This document shows, piece after piece, positions 13,001-26,458 of a stretch of 64,000 bases of DNA. Below the pieces are notes generated by a model that was given only the letters and a program-made list of their open reading frames with translations, did not search any database and had not been told where the DNA came from. Position 1 is the first letter of the stretch. Every line of letters starts with the position of its first letter. Origin of the DNA: Theocolax elegans (Eukaryota > Arthropoda > Insecta > Hymenoptera > Cerocephalidae). The stretch spans positions 78,643,986-78,707,985 of the forward strand of contig CM047426.1 of assembly GCA_026168455.1 (NCBI GenBank), read 5' to 3'. The translations under genes were made by a program, and so were the position numbers.

Positions 13001-14214
13001 AATCTGATATAAAAAATGCCATGATTTTCCAATGGAAATTTTTTTTTTTTTAAAAAGTAAGAATTTAAGGATCTTGAAAAATTTATGGGAAATTTTCGGA
13101 TTTACAAAGAAATTTTATTTTAAAAAAATACCATAATTTTCAAATAAAAATTATATTTTTAATGAAAAAGCAATTTTTTTTAATTCATGGATTTTTATGG
13201 GAAATTGGTTTTTAAAAAATGCAATGTTATTACAATGAATATTCTATATAAAGTAATACAAATAATATAGTGGGAAAATCATGAGATAATTCTTGCTCCG
13301 GCTCATTAGCTACGATTTTGCAAAGAATTTCCCAAATAACTTTTCCAATGGTTTTCCAAACAAATTTTTTCCACGCGGGAAAGTAATAAAAACTACAGTA
13401 ACATTGGTGTAATATATAATAATAGTGATAATTAATCAAATCGTTAAACAAAGACAAATAGATATTCTTCGCGAGTAAATGAAAATTTTAGCGAAATGTT
13501 AAACTTTGTTGTAAGGCCAACTAAACTTTTGTACAAGAAATAAACGTAATAAATGTAACAGACGATATAGAAAAAGAAAGCTGTATATAAAAAGTATAGG
13601 AAGTTTCAGAACGAGTCGTTTGACGCGATGGAAAATTGAAGAAGCAACGATTTCCTCTCTCACCTGGTCATCCGAAAATACGAAATAACCTGAGCCTGAA
13701 TAATTCGCCAGGGTATAGTGGAAAGCCATTTAATAGAGGCACGCGAGTATCTCGCGCGGCGCCAATCAACTTTCGTGACAGTCACCGCGAAACAAGTATT
13801 TCCCATCAACCTCACCCCATTCGCGTATCGCGGTCGGACTGTCTTTATTATTGCAACGTCCGTTGGCTACTCCCTTTCTCGCTGTCTCTTGCCTTCGATC
13901 TCATCTTCGTTTCAGTCTTTTGTCTGGAACGGACCTCGACGCGTCGCTTCCGGGGCTTTCTGAAACTGCCCATGAGCTTTCTGTAGAGAAAGTCTCTACA
14001 CGCAGCGATTCACGATTATACGCGTCAGTTTAATAAGTTCTGCTTGTGGGGATTGTCTCGAATCGTTCACCATGAGTCTATACTTATATTTTTAAAATTA
14101 CTTTTTTTATGAAATAATATTTCTATTTATTATTTTATTTAACGTAAGTAATGAATATTACTTAATATTCACAACTGTGCGTCACTTTCGAATGCCAATC
14201 GTACGTTTAATCTT

Positions 14215-14443
14215 TACACTGAGAGAAAAAAATATCAATGATTACTATTCACAACTAGTGAGTCAGCAAACGATGAAACAATTTTTGACTTACTACTTGT
14301 AATTGATAGCACTGAATACTAAAATATTAAGTTACGAGTACTTTTTTCTTTCTTTTTGCATCCATGGTTTACAATTACTTGTCATGTATATTAATCACTA
14401 CTAAGCAGGATAGTAATCATTGATATTTTAATCTCTCCTTGTA
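14215..14443. mobile_element. Small MITE, about 230 bp
   Basis: The left end TACACTGAGAGAAAAAAATA, continuing ATCAATGATTACTA, is matched by the reverse complement of the right end (TACAAGGAGAG, then ATATCAATGATTACTA). Terminal inverted repeats are about 30 bp. Start motif CACTGAG resembles the 11010-11595 element. No coding capacity; exact ends are uncertain by a few bases. Confidence 0.65.
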
Positions 14444-17280
14444 GCATACTAATTTTTACTGTAAACTTATAAGCATATAAACATATGGTGTAAAGTTGGT
14501 TTGCTAATTAACGTAACAACATAATCAACTTTGCGTACTCGAAATTTCGAAATTGAACAATTAACAAGTCGATGAAAGCATCCGATAACCACTAGGAACT
14601 AAGACTAATCGGTATCAAGATGCAAAAAGTACCGAAACATTAGCACTTGAACTTGTCCTGTTCATGGCCAATAATCGCATGTATAAGCAGCTAAGTGGGA
14701 GTGTATCATCGCAAAACCAGCCGCACATTGGCGCGCGTCCCTTCGAGGTTCGACGACTTACGTGAACCTTCTAGGGGACATTAACCGAGACGCCAAGGCA
14801 CTTAGGATCTCCCCTGTGGGCTTCTTGCGATGATATGCGGGAGGATTATCTTGGGCACATCGAGGAAGAGCATCGAACACGGGCTCGTGCTTCAAACAAT
14901 GCAAGTGATCGGTGGTTTCCACAATATTATCCTCGTATACGCATATATGCACTACAAATTTATTTTATAAACTATTTCTCAATAATACGTTGTTTACGAA
15001 TAATTATAAGTTTGTGTGGGTATCACTTGTTATAATCAAAATATGAACAAACAGAGAAGAATATACTCGTTTGGAATTGTCTTTATTATTAAACAAGTCG
15101 ACGAACATTTTTTCTTTTTTGTATTTTCTAAAGTTATTTCATAAAATGCGATAAGGTGTTTAATAATTAATATAAATAATATTAAAAAAATTACACAATA
15201 CGTTTGTATTCTCTCGTAGACAATTTATAATAGTTAAAAAGAATATTTAAACACATTTTCAACACTTTAAAATCAGCAATATGTATTTTTATTTGGCGCT
15301 CTTAACTCGATGAAAACTCGTTAATACATTAAAGGTGTTGGTTATTGAATTGAAGCTCCATTTCGCAGTTATTATACTGCATTCGAAAAAAACTTCAAAT
15401 ATTAATGAATTTGAAAAAGTATGTACTATTGTAATATTTACACGAGTATAAAAATGAAAAACAAATATTTAAACATTTGTATGTAAGATGTTGGTCTTTT
15501 TTAGAAAAAGTATACTGATCAAACGATTTTTGTACGACGATTACTCCCCAATCCTCGTAAAAGCACGTTGATGAATGAATCCTTGGTCATCGAAAGGAAA
15601 AAGCTCCCACTCACTTCCTTCGATTCGTTTTCAGCTAGAAGTACAGATATGCCACAACCCACTTGGGAACTTGGAAGACAAACGCTTTTATAGTTCTGCG
15701 CTAGTCCTTAAAACTTCTACAGATACAGTGTTAGTCTTGTGCAATTTTACTGTTTAATTACTGTTCAGTTAAAAAAAATTGATAAAAACAAATTATTTGT
15801 TGAAATTTATTATTTTTCAAGATAAGAAACTATTTAATTATGTTTTTTCTTAATCTTATCCATTATTACTCGTAATACTTTAGATTCCGTTAGCTAATAT
15901 ACTTAAATTGTCAAATAAGTAATTTGAAAAAAAAAACAAACGCTTTTGTAATTGGAGCGTAACTTTAAGACATATAATTAAACTTCTCGTGGTAAATGCA
16001 AACAATATGTTGATCTAATCCTAGACAGTGTAATGCAAATTGTACTGGTTTATCTTAACTATATCTACACCTAATCTGACTTACTAAGTTGAAATAGTAA
16101 ATTCAAGATCTGTGTTAACCGAAACACTGAGCTAGATTGACTCAATGATTTTGTTAGTAGGTAGCGCGAATATTAATTGACAATAAAGATTAACACTCTC
16201 AATGTCGTATCGATGAGTCGAGTTATTTCGAGCTATTATTCCGATTGGAAAATTATCTCTCTCTGCTCAAATATAAGGAAAAAGTTTTTTCATTACAAAA
16301 CAATTGCAATATAATGTCGACTACAAACGTACAAAGTGCATTTAGAGGGTAATGTAGCTTGAAGGATCGAAAAGATGTAGATTTATTTAGTGTTTCGATT
16401 TAATGCTCTTAGACTAAAGGTGCAACAAACAATGGGTTCGAAACTACCTTGAAAAGTACGTGTGCGAGCGTTAAACGAATAAGAGGTAAATGTGCGTGTG
16501 GGTAAAAGTAACTATCAGAGTTCGAGGGGTCGGGCGATACTTTGTTACTGCGCCGTTAATTTTAACGCGCTCTACGTGCCTCTGATTTCTTTAACTTTTC
16601 AGCCGTGTAACGACCGTGGCGCGCGCCTATTTCACCCTTCTGGTGTTTCTACGAAACGGACTCGTGCGACTCCTCCTTTTTTCCCTCTACTTTACCACCC
16701 GCACTTATCTCTCGGTTCTTACTTCTTCGTCTACTTCTTCTTCTTCTTCTTCTTCTGCTCCTTTTCCTTTTTCTTCTCCTTCTCCTACTCCTTCTCCCTC
16801 TACTTCCACTACTATTTCTTGCGCGTTCTTCGGTTTTACGGGTGCGTCTGTCGCTCCGCTAACGACTGGCTTTGATTTCTTTCGCTCGGACGAAGTAAAT
16901 AGTAGTTAAACTGCAAATGCGTGGAAAATTTTTATGTTCTACGCATGTTGTCTTTTTCCTTACTTTTGGGAGTACAACTTGTATCCACGATTTAAATGTA
17001 CATTAACCTATGGGAGATATAGCGTTAAGCTTCATGTAGTTGCGAAAAATTTAAACGGAATTTTATAATTAGTCAAATTAACTACACATTCTTACTCGCA
17101 AATAGCGGTGTGCAACAAGTTTTTAGTCAATTATCCAGCACCGAAACTATAATTTTATAAACAAAATGAATTACAACAAATAGGTAACTGAATTTAACAC
17201 ACCTCTTAATTTATACTTGGATTAATTTAATGTAGCATATTATATCATGTTTTAAGTTCAATATCACTTCAAATAGTTAT

Positions 17281-17757
17281 TTTTGCACTTGGGGAGTAAA
17301 ATAGGCATTTATTCCCGGGACGAAAGTTGCTGCCCGAGCTTTAGATTTCGGCAGTAATTCATCCAAGGGAATAATCTACTTTTACTCCCGAAGCGCATAT
17401 ACAATTTTTCACCTTGATCATTTAAAAAGTCACTTTTTGCAATAACTATTTATTTTTTTTAATTTCTAAATTTTTTAAAATTGTACAATTTTTTGATATA
17501 TTTAATTTAATATAATAAATGTAATTTTTTATATGTTGAAAAAGACTAAACTAAGTACTCAAAGCAAAAAAGAAGATCTACGATGAATAAAACGTCTACG
17601 ATGAATAAAATGGGTGTATGGGGAATAAAATAAGTTTACGGGAAGTAAAGTGAGTCTACGGGGAATAAAGTGATAGAAGGAGTAAAATGCAATTTTACTC
17701 CACTCGAAGAGGTTAAGAAAGTAGACTTTTTAGATGATCAGGGTGAAAAGTTAAATT
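17281..17757. repeat. Inverted-repeat element with internal 20-bp tandem repeats
   Basis: An inverted pair of about 30 bp lies at 17401-17433 and 17725-17757, built on TCACCYTGATCATYTAAAAAG. Between them, 17577-17672 holds five diverged units of about 20 bp with the core TCTACGRGGAATAAA. Further short inverted GGAGTAAAA..TTTTACTCC pairs occur at 17290-17400 and 17681-17702. The unit structure suggests a MITE with internal minisatellite. Confidence 0.55.
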
Positions 17758-19552
17758 ATTTAATATGTTAGTATCTTCACGTATTTACGACTAGAATTAT
17801 AATACAATCAAAATTGAAAGGCCACGAAAAAGTCTAAAATTGTTAGTGTCAATCATATCCGAAAACCTATATAAATTGAACAACATTTAAAGAAAATAAA
17901 TTCGTAATAGACCTGATGCCATTCGTACCTCCAAGGTTTTACAATAATAGAAAAACTTAGGAAAGGTCTTAAGAACATAACCTTGTCGAGAGGGAAAGAG
18001 GGAAGAGGGAGTGATAGAGAGGGAAAGAATGCATGCTAATGTTTCGGGGGTCCGCAAGTAATACATATTAATGAGTCGACGCTAACTACGATGGCTCGAT
18101 ATTTCCGGGTTTGGAGAGGCCAATTAAAGTGGTGGGGAGGGGAGTAGAGGGTTGGATTCTTCTACGGTTTTATGTATATATACGCGTGTATATACTCTAT
18201 TTCGAGATTATTCGCGAGAGAAACGGAGGAAAGAGAGCGCGAGTCGTCCTTTGCGCTGGGATCTTCGTATAAATTAATTAGCGTCCCAGTTTAACGAGAA
18301 AGACTCACGAGTGGAGACGACATTTCCATTTGCAAACGCGCGCGCGAGAACGCGATATTGATTAATTTTAATTAGTCATACCGCGAGGGATCTTGCGCGC
18401 CTTTTTATAGACGGAAAATCGCTTTTGCCTTTTTTCTTTTTTTACATGTATCAAAACTTTGATTATGCATTAACCTTGTTTCGAGTGCCGGATATTGAGC
18501 GACCTTTTTCAATTCTTATTATAGCTTACGACGAGGTGGTATTTGACACGGATTAATTTTTTAATCGAATCAATGAATTTATGTCTCCAATTTAGAAACG
18601 ATGGTTAATAATAAAAGATTAAATGCTTTAGACATGTGCAGTGTGTACAAGTAGAAAATACTGACTTGGTCCATTGTAAAAATGTATCACATCTAACTTT
18701 TATTAAAATTACCAAGTTATTTTAGTTTTCAGTACTCGACTGTAAATTTAGTCTAAGGTGTTAGCTACCAAAAAATAGAAAAAATAGTGTTAAAGTATGT
18801 ATCTGTATAAACAATACCTCGAAATACGGAAAGCCGAAAAATCGAAGTAATCCAATTGTCACCGAAGAGAATGGATACTCGTAGGAGTGTACCAAGTTCT
18901 GTAAACCGTGCATCCTCCAGATGAAAAAAACGAGTCCTCGACGAGAAAGACCCGTCGCGAGATATAGGATAGTTGAAAAGGAAAAAAAGTTTAACCGGCT
19001 GTTAGGGGTCGTAATACAGCGTAATGCCGGCACTTAGCGGTGTATAAATAAGCGTTAAATCCGTGCTTAGAAGCCTTAATCTCTAGTTTTTTCTCTCTTT
19101 CTTACGGGACGCCGCCTCCACGCCGGGAATACATTATCACCCGGGGGACTTTATCGTTCGGCCGATAACGAGCTCGCGCCTGCATGGAAAAATAAGGGGA
19201 TAAGAGGTACGCACTTCGTATCGGCCGCGGTCTATCAAACGAATTCTCTTTCTCTCTCTTTCTCTCTCTCTATATATATGCACCTACTTTGCCTTGCTCC
19301 TCGTTGTCAAAGCCTACTTTCCTCTAATCTTTGTAATCTCTTTTCAGTCTTCTCTTGTTTATATTCGCTACAGCTAGACTAATTCCTTTCGATTTAAACT
19401 TGCTGGATGTTTTTTTAATGATTATTAATAGGCAAGAATTATGCGTAAAAAAGTTTCAAATTACTAAGAATCTTGATACTTTGAATCTTTATTATTTGTA
19501 AAAGTTTATTTTTTGTTTGATAAATGCAATCATTTATTAGAAAAATTATACA

Positions 19553-19785
19553 ACTACGGAGAAAAATGTTCTAGTAAAAATTACAAAGTTATTGAGTACC
19601 CTCAGACTGACTTGACAAACGATAAAATTTATTATTTTTTATGGAAAAATTCAGTACATATTTATAAATATTTATCATATATCTGGTAAATTTTTCAATA
19701 AAAAATATTAATTTTTAATTTCTCAAGTCTATCTTTTGGTCACTCAAAGACATTGTCATTTTTTTACTAAAACCTTCTCCGTGTA
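19553..19785. mobile_element. Small MITE with CACGGAGAA-type ends
   Basis: The left end CTACGGAGAAAAATGTTCTA matches the reverse complement of the right end (CACGGAGAAGGTTTTAGTAA). Terminal repeats are about 28 bp around an AT-rich core of about 175 bp. No coding capacity. Confidence 0.6.
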
Positions 19786-20210
19786 CTTTTTTCTAAAGGT
19801 TTTTATTGCGAACACCATATATTAAATACTTAATTCAATTACGTAATATATTAATATACGTAATAAATAAATAATGATTTATGTATATGTAAATAATTTA
19901 TAATTTAATAAAATACTATGAAATAAATCCATTACGACACAAGACGAAATTTAATCAAAATAAAAAGTTTCCTCAAAATATATCTAATTCAAATGACAAA
20001 ATATATAATATTTACACTTTGGAAGACGAGAAATAAATCAGATATGGTATAATGAAAGAAAGATATTATGTAAAACGAATGAAAGAGTAAAGAAAGAGTA
20101 AAAGCAGAAGACAAAATTTGTAAAGTAGTTATCATTTGGTTAAACCTAACAGCGATTCGCGAGGAGGGGATAAAAATCATAACAGATTCATCAACTGGTC
20201 ACCGTCTCGT

Positions 20211-20246
20211 TTATAAGTTTGTGAATTGTCTCCACTAAATCAGTTC
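20211..20246 (+). promoter_or_regulatory. TATA box and TCAGT initiator
   Basis: TATAAG at 20212-20217 is followed by the arthropod initiator TCAGT at 20240-20244. The initiator A is about 30 bases downstream of the TATA, the standard spacing. It lies upstream of a splice donor at 20314 and the secreted-protein gene. Confidence 0.6.
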
Positions 20247-20313
20247 GCGTAATACTGCTACTACTTCTCTTTTATTGCAACGTATTTTCAATTGAGTGTA
20301 CTGCAAATAAACT
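20242..20313 (+). other. 5' UTR exon of the secreted-protein gene
   Basis: The inferred start is the initiator A at 20242, and the exon ends before the donor GTAAGT at 20314-20319. The intron runs to the acceptor CTCACAG ending at 21164. No ATG frame of note occurs in the exon. Confidence 0.5.
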
Positions 20314-21183
20314 GTAAGTAACCCGATTACTTAACTCATTCACTACTAGTATAATAGTTTTTTAATAAATATTAATTTCATAATATTGAGAACAATCTTT
20401 TCTGGTTACTAAATAATTTGAATGATGTGTGCGTTTAATAATTATGTGTTTAATAATTCTTTACATAATATATATGGTCAAGTTAATTGACTTTATACAA
20501 TTTTTAAAATAATTAAATGATTTTTATTAAAAAAAAACAAAGCTACTCGTGGCATGATTTATGAAAAATAAGAAAACGAATGTATAGAATTTGTAGTTAT
20601 TATTAAAGACACAACGATGCCTAATTAACTAACGTAGCATTATCTTATTATTTAATTAAATCGTATAGATGTAATTAAAAGCTTCAATCTTTAAAAATAT
20701 GTTGAAATTATTACGCGAATGTGCGATAATGCCCAAAAGTAATTGGAACGTAAAAGAAGTTAAGATTACGTAATTGTGACTGAATTGCGAAAGAGTAGAC
20801 TTGCAAAATACTTTATCACAAACGTCTACACGTGTTATGATTTTAAAAGAATATAGTATTTATAACGTTTTTGTACAATAAGTTTTATTTAAATATTTTT
20901 AAATATTATTAATAAAAATAATTTGACTGAACAACGTTTTTAATTTAATACAAAATATACCTATATATTGCGGATTTATATAATTAAGTAATTATAGCGT
21001 CTGATAGTAATTTATCTGTACTTATAGCCTCTCTATATAGAAAATTATCTGTAAATATATTATTTAGAGCAACGAAGTTAGATTTTCAACATGCTCTATA
21101 TGTGCTAAATATATACAATTTATTAAACTATCACGTATCATCTATCACGTAATTTTTCTCACAGGTTAAACAATAGCATAAAG

Positions 21184-21603
21184 ATGTTCACACTGGTTCT
21201 CGTATCGGCCTTGTTCGCGCAGACATGTTTCGCAGCACCACGTAACTGCTTTTTCCTGTGCGACGACGTACCATCGACGAGCTACGGTCAAGTACGAGCT
21301 CCCTTCAATGATGTTAGGAGCGGCCGATTAGAAAACTTTAACGGTGGTGTTGAGTTGGTTAACAATGTTAGACCTAGAGTATATTACCCAGTGATGCAGC
21401 ACCAGCAGGTGCAGCCAGCAGTGGAGACCAGTCCCCAAGGTGTAGATGCAATGTTCTTCCACAGCCAAAACAGCCAAAGCAGTTCATCTAGCCATGGATT
21501 TATTCGTTCCTCTTACCCAACCAAACAAGTCGTTACTCAGTACGAGCCCATTCGTTATCCTGCTCAACCATGTGTCAATGCCTATGTTGACCCATGCGTC
21601 TAA
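21184..21603 (+). CDS. Small secreted protein, 139 residues, orphan
   Basis: A complete frame runs from ATG 21184 to TAA 21603, all within the exon that follows the acceptor at 21161-21164. AATAAA at 21626-21631 provides a close polyadenylation signal. Residues 1-17 are a clear signal peptide with hydrophobic core LVLVSALFA and cleavage after Ala17 or Ala18. The mature part opens PRNCFFLCDDV and has four cysteines (22, 26, 130, 138) in two pairs at opposite ends. The middle contains a Gln-rich run and a Ser run near residues 96-102, with little regular structure expected. The first Met is chosen because it starts the signal peptide. Lack of domains and the short length suit a lineage-specific extracellular, cuticle, eggshell or gland product, but the function is unknown. 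The overlapping 64-residue frame is a shadow. Confidence 0.85.
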   Translation: MFTLVLVSALFAQTCFAAPRNCFFLCDDVPSTSYGQVRAPFNDVRSGRLENFNGGVELVNNVRPRVYYPVMQHQQVQPAVETSPQGVDAMFFHSQNSQSSSSSHGFIRSSYPTKQVVTQYEPIRYPAQPCVNAYVDPCV

Positions 21604-21639
21604 TTTATTTCTAGCAATTCGAAACAATAAATTATATTG

Positions 21640-24600
21640 ATTAAAATTATTGTATTAAATTGTTCTTCAATTCCTTAATATGTAGTATACGTTACTTTTA
21701 ATATTAGAGAGCGCATTATCAGCACGAGTACATTTTAATATATACATATTAACTAAGTGTTTTTCAATAAAATGATGATTATATAATTATTCTGCTTATT
21801 AGAACAAATGATGTAGTCACGCTTGTTTTCAATTGTTGCAATTAACGGGATGTTGGATCAAGTTACAGGGATCTACACCTTACAACATAAGAATTATCTT
21901 GAAAATATTGAATCAAAAATCTGAAAAAATTCATATGGGTAGTGTAAAATAAAAGCCAGGGCACGGCGTTTTGATTTTTAAGGAAAAATAAATTTGTTAA
22001 TAATAAATGAATAAACAATTTTCGGTCGGTAATTATTTATCTAAAAAAAAACATGAATTTTCAATGCAAAAATCAGAATTATTACAAATTTAAAAATCTG
22101 AAAAAATTTGAGTATACTATTTAAAACATGCCTAAGGGCATAACGTCCAGGATTTTTTCAAAAATTTATTCTTTTGACTATAAAAAAGTATTAAAAATGA
22201 CCATTTTCTGAGTCCGACATACCCTTAATGTTATTCACACCATCGATTGTATTCATTTATTATTTTTAATACAGAATTATATGAATGATAATAAGTGAAA
22301 TTTTATGTACTAACCTATATTTATATAACCTATATTTATGTAAGTGCTTGATGAATATTAATTTCTTTATTTAACAAATTCAAAATGATTTATTACAAGG
22401 TTAAATTAATAAGTTATATAATATAAGTTTAATTGCTCGTATATGCAAATGTGAATGATATACGCGAGGTATGCCGTAGAGCTCCTATAAACATCAACGA
22501 AATCAACGAGTTAAACGAAACCTCACGTTTAGTCAATGAAAGAAACCACATAATGCTACCTCTGTAGATCCGGAAGTCGAGAGTGAAAACCGGAGGTAAA
22601 AGCTTAATCGAAGCTTCGGGATATGAGGACACTTGTGCACATCACGAGGACGATGACGTCGACAGGGGAATTACGGAAGGGCAGGTGCCCTAATCTTGTC
22701 TAATCTGCGGTCCATAGAAATTAATGTTACGACCGTTCGCGGCCCGTCAATGATGCCCCAGTCGCCGGTTTCGACCCTTTGAGATGCTCGTTTCAGTTTC
22801 CCGAACCTATGCTTACATCGACTTTCGTGCACGTTCATCCATTTTCCGAATTCCCTCTCTTCTCCTCCATAACGATAATTCTTTACGTTACACTATACAT
22901 ATACTTTAGGTATGTGAAAACAATATTTTTTGAATTACTTTTTTATAATATTTTTGCAACGATTTCTCGTTGAATAATTTATAAAATATTCAATAATTTG
23001 TAATTATTTTGGATAAATCGCTTCATCTTTTATTATTCAATCTTTTGTTTTTAAATGTTATTTAGGTTTTTACTCGTTAGGTATAATGGTACTAATTTTA
23101 TAATTTGTCAAAAATTATACTTTTATACAATACTTACTCTTTTTACTAATATTTCTGCAATAAATTAATTATTATCTACACCAATTAAAAAAAATTTTTT
23201 TATGTTATTCTGATGTTTTCAAACTTTTATTTCCTTTTAGGCACGATTGTCATATTTAACTTAAAACTAAAATTTAAGCAATTTAGAACTCAGCTAATTT
23301 TAGACCGATTTAGCTGAAATTTATAGGGTATTTTTCATATGTAGAGAAATCTGTAGTTCTATTTTCAATTATATCGCTGCTGCATTTTTCAAGTTATAAA
23401 ATATTACAATTCGGTAAAATTATTTATGTACGTTATTTTAAAAAAAACCCGTTCTTGTATGCATAATGTAATTGGACAAAAGTTCATCTCAAAATTACAA
23501 ATCTTCTTCTTATTCAACTCTGATTCCAGGAATATTTTTAACATAACATTGAAAAACTATGAAAATAATGAAAAATGTGCAAAAGAATATGTTTTTCGGA
23601 ATAAAATAAAATGTACCGCTTCTATATAAAAAGTGTAAATAGGTGAATGTTCTTCTCAAAATTACATTCACTTTTTCTATTGGACACTTTATGATCAGAA
23701 TAATTTCTTCAAAGATAAACATTCCATTAAAAACATTAAAAGAAAATTTACTTTTAAAAATAAATAATTTAAAATACAACTTTTCAAATATTTTAATAAA
23801 ACTTCTACAGTTTTTAAAATTTATTATCGTGATTAAGTAACATTTTAACGATCATGCCCAAAATGTAAAAACTTAGCTTCTATATATATATAATATACAT
23901 TACAACTTTTTTATTTTTTTCTAGTTTTTAGTTTTATTCCAGAATTGTATAATACAACTACATATTTGAAATATTTTATACATAAAGATCATAATCTCAC
24001 TACTAAATCTCTGTGCTTCAGTTAATCTCATTCTATTAATTGTATATTCGCATCGTACATTATAATTAGCGTATCAGTATATTTTCATTGAATCTCAAAT
24101 AATGAAGAAATAGATTAATAATATTCGGAGTGATTTTTCATACGAATATAATGAACGTTAGATCGTACGATAAAATAATAAAATAGTTGAGCTAAATCAT
24201 TCTTACTGGATTGGAATAAAAATAATTTTTACTTAAATCGAATGATATGGATTCGTACCGTATGCTGGTACTTCCGCGATTAACCGGCCATCGTCAGTCT
24301 ATAATTCAAAGCGTGCCAAGTCGCATGATCCGTACCTTCCGCATTCCAATCCAAATCTCTCGTGCTTGCATTCTGTGCGTCTCGAGTCGCAGCTTCTATG
24401 CGGATCATCCGACGAGTTGGCTCGCACAGCATCTCTCATACGTACGGAATCCTGACCCAGGGCGAAGGGGGGTGGGGTGGGAGGGGGAGGGGGAGGGTTA
24501 CCAGCCGGGAGCAGCTTCACCAGAGGGATGAGGTAACTTCTCACTGATGTGTCTATACATGCTGTCAGAATTTCGAAGACGATGATAACCGTTGAGTTTA

Positions 24601-26458
24601 AAGAGCGCATCCCAAATGCGCATGTTTGAAACTTGTTCTCTAATTGGTATTTAGATATTAAAATCTTGTATTGTACGTTCTCGAGATTAAAACGGGACTA
24701 CAATATATCTTCATCAATTTATAAATTGCAAACAATAACGTTACCCTCCGTTAAAATCAAGTGCAGTTAAATTATATCGCCGATTAATTTTGAAGACTGT
24801 ACATAAAAATGTTTTTTGAATCAGTCGAATGTACAAATTATTATATTTCATATGAAACCTTCAATAATAATAATAAAACTATTAAAATTGTTAAAAGATT
24901 TGGTATACGTATTTATTTAGTGAACGATGAAATAAGCGTAAATTGAAGGAAGATGAGACAATAATTATGGGTAAGGTAAAATAAACCGATTATAAATTAT
25001 TGAATCTCTAGGATACAAAACATGACTAATATAGAAGGGAAAAAGAAAAGAAATAAGTTAAGCTATTGGGAAGAATGTCTTGTTAGTCGGTTTGCTTAGC
25101 GCGGTAATCGACGAGACGGCCCGCGGCCTTAGTCGTTAGACTTCTCGACTAACTGCTGCTAGTACGCCTTCGCCTTTCCTCTTCTTCGTTCGTTTTGCGG
25201 ATAATTGCCTTGTAAGAAAAGGGAGAACGTACGTTGGCCCATCGTACCGCTCGACGATTTGTGCTAGTGCAGCAGATAACTGCGATGGGGACGGTTATTT
25301 ACTAACCGGTAACACACGATTACTACAATTCTATCCCAAAATTTTGGCTTTTCTTTTGCGCTACGGTTCATTAGAACGATACTACATTTAATTAACTTGG
25401 AATTGAGATTCTAATTACAAAACATTTATGTTACAAGAAATTACATTATCTTACGGAACTAAATATTACTTTATAAGAAAAACGTAAATTTAATATTATT
25501 TATAAACAAACAGTTACTCGTACAATATTACATTACTTATATACCAACGGTACATTGTATTGGATTATTAGATATCGTTATTTTATGTAAAAATAAACTT
25601 ATTTCATATTTGACACAAGTATACCTAATTACTTGAATATTGTTCTTCAGGACACTTTGATATGACTGTGATTGTTTAATAAATATAAGTAATTTTTCGT
25701 GTTTAAGAATTTTAATCTAATAAATAATTTATATAAGTTAACAGTTATATATATTTGGTTAAAAATAATAAGTATGTGCTTATATTATATATAGGTACCT
25801 ATATAACAATGCTATAAGTGTATTTATTTATACATACAACCAAAATATGTTGACAATATTATACAGCCATCAAGTATTTTAGATTTTATCGATAAGATTA
25901 TTTTAAATCGTTGATTCGCGTTTACAGTCAAATTTTGTGGACATGAATTAATAATTTCATTTCAAATTCTACAAAAATATAAGGTATATAATATTTATAA
26001 GTTTTTCTTATAATAGCAGGCAAATAGCAATAATAAATTTTTTTATCAATTATTATCTATCGACTTATCGAATAATTGATTAATTATTATATAATTCCGT
26101 TTATAGTTTACTCGACTGTTTTGACTAACATAGTCGACTAGTGAAGAACTAGTGAATGTTATCAATTATCAATAATTAATTAAGGCTTATAGTTGCCAAT
26201 GTATTTATTAAAAATGCTTATGTCATTCTAATAATATCTATGTAATTGATAAATAAAACAAATTAATCAATAATTACTAATATCTTATCGCAGCGTAATC
26301 AAGACCTTGCAGTCATGTCTTGCATAAATATCTTTTGTCCAGTCAGTGCATTATGAAAGATATTCAAAAGAACTTGTGCATCAAATTTATTAAATTAAAC
26401 TTTATTCTATTATTTCGGTGTGTATCTTGTAGGTAATTATTTAATTCAAGAAAGAAAA
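21640..26458. other. Intergenic sequence
   Basis: Mostly AT-rich with no supported gene. GC-richer blocks lie at about 22420-22840, 24240-24560 (including a G-rich GGGGA tract at about 24467-24500) and 25060-25340. The longer frames over the 24.3-24.6 kb block are Pro-rich artefacts of the G tract. Confidence 0.5.

Larger units (their letters stand above)
10929..13379. mobile_element. Foldback-like element with long inverted arms and viral cargo
   Basis: The left arm starts CCCGCGTGGAAAAAATTTG at 10929. The right arm, read on the minus strand, starts with the same sequence at 13379. The arms match through 10929-11009 plus 11596-11895 on the left (a 586-bp insert is skipped) and back to 13001 on the right, where a gap of Ns begins. 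The arms are therefore at least about 380 bp. The left arm continues with AT-rich degenerate repeats of about 105 bp. Between the arms lies part of a chuvirus-like glycoprotein gene on the minus strand. No transposase is seen. Flanking bases give no convincing target duplication. It could be a foldback transposon or a nonautonomous DNA transposon with long terminal inverted repeats. Confidence 0.75.
13380..20210. other. Intergenic sequence with islands and MITEs
   Basis: No gene supported. GC-richer blocks occur near 13610-14050, 14640-14900, 16440-16900, 17940-18420 and 18840-19280. A TTC microsatellite lies at 16731-16756 and TC/TA simple repeats at about 19245-19280. Three inverted-repeat elements are listed separately. 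The Ser- and Phe-rich frames around 16500-16900 follow from the TTC and pyrimidine composition. Confidence 0.5.

Noticed and set aside
16492..16909. Frames of 97 and 127 codons, Ser- or Phe-rich
   Set aside because: Driven by the TTC repeat; no start context, domain or splice sites.
24299..24610. A Pro-rich 103-codon minus-strand frame
   Set aside because: The Pro run comes from the GGGGA tract; no other support.
26320..26350. TATA-like ATAAATA and TCAGT upstream of the P450 gene
   Set aside because: The spacing of about 20 bases is too short for a standard TATA-initiator pair.
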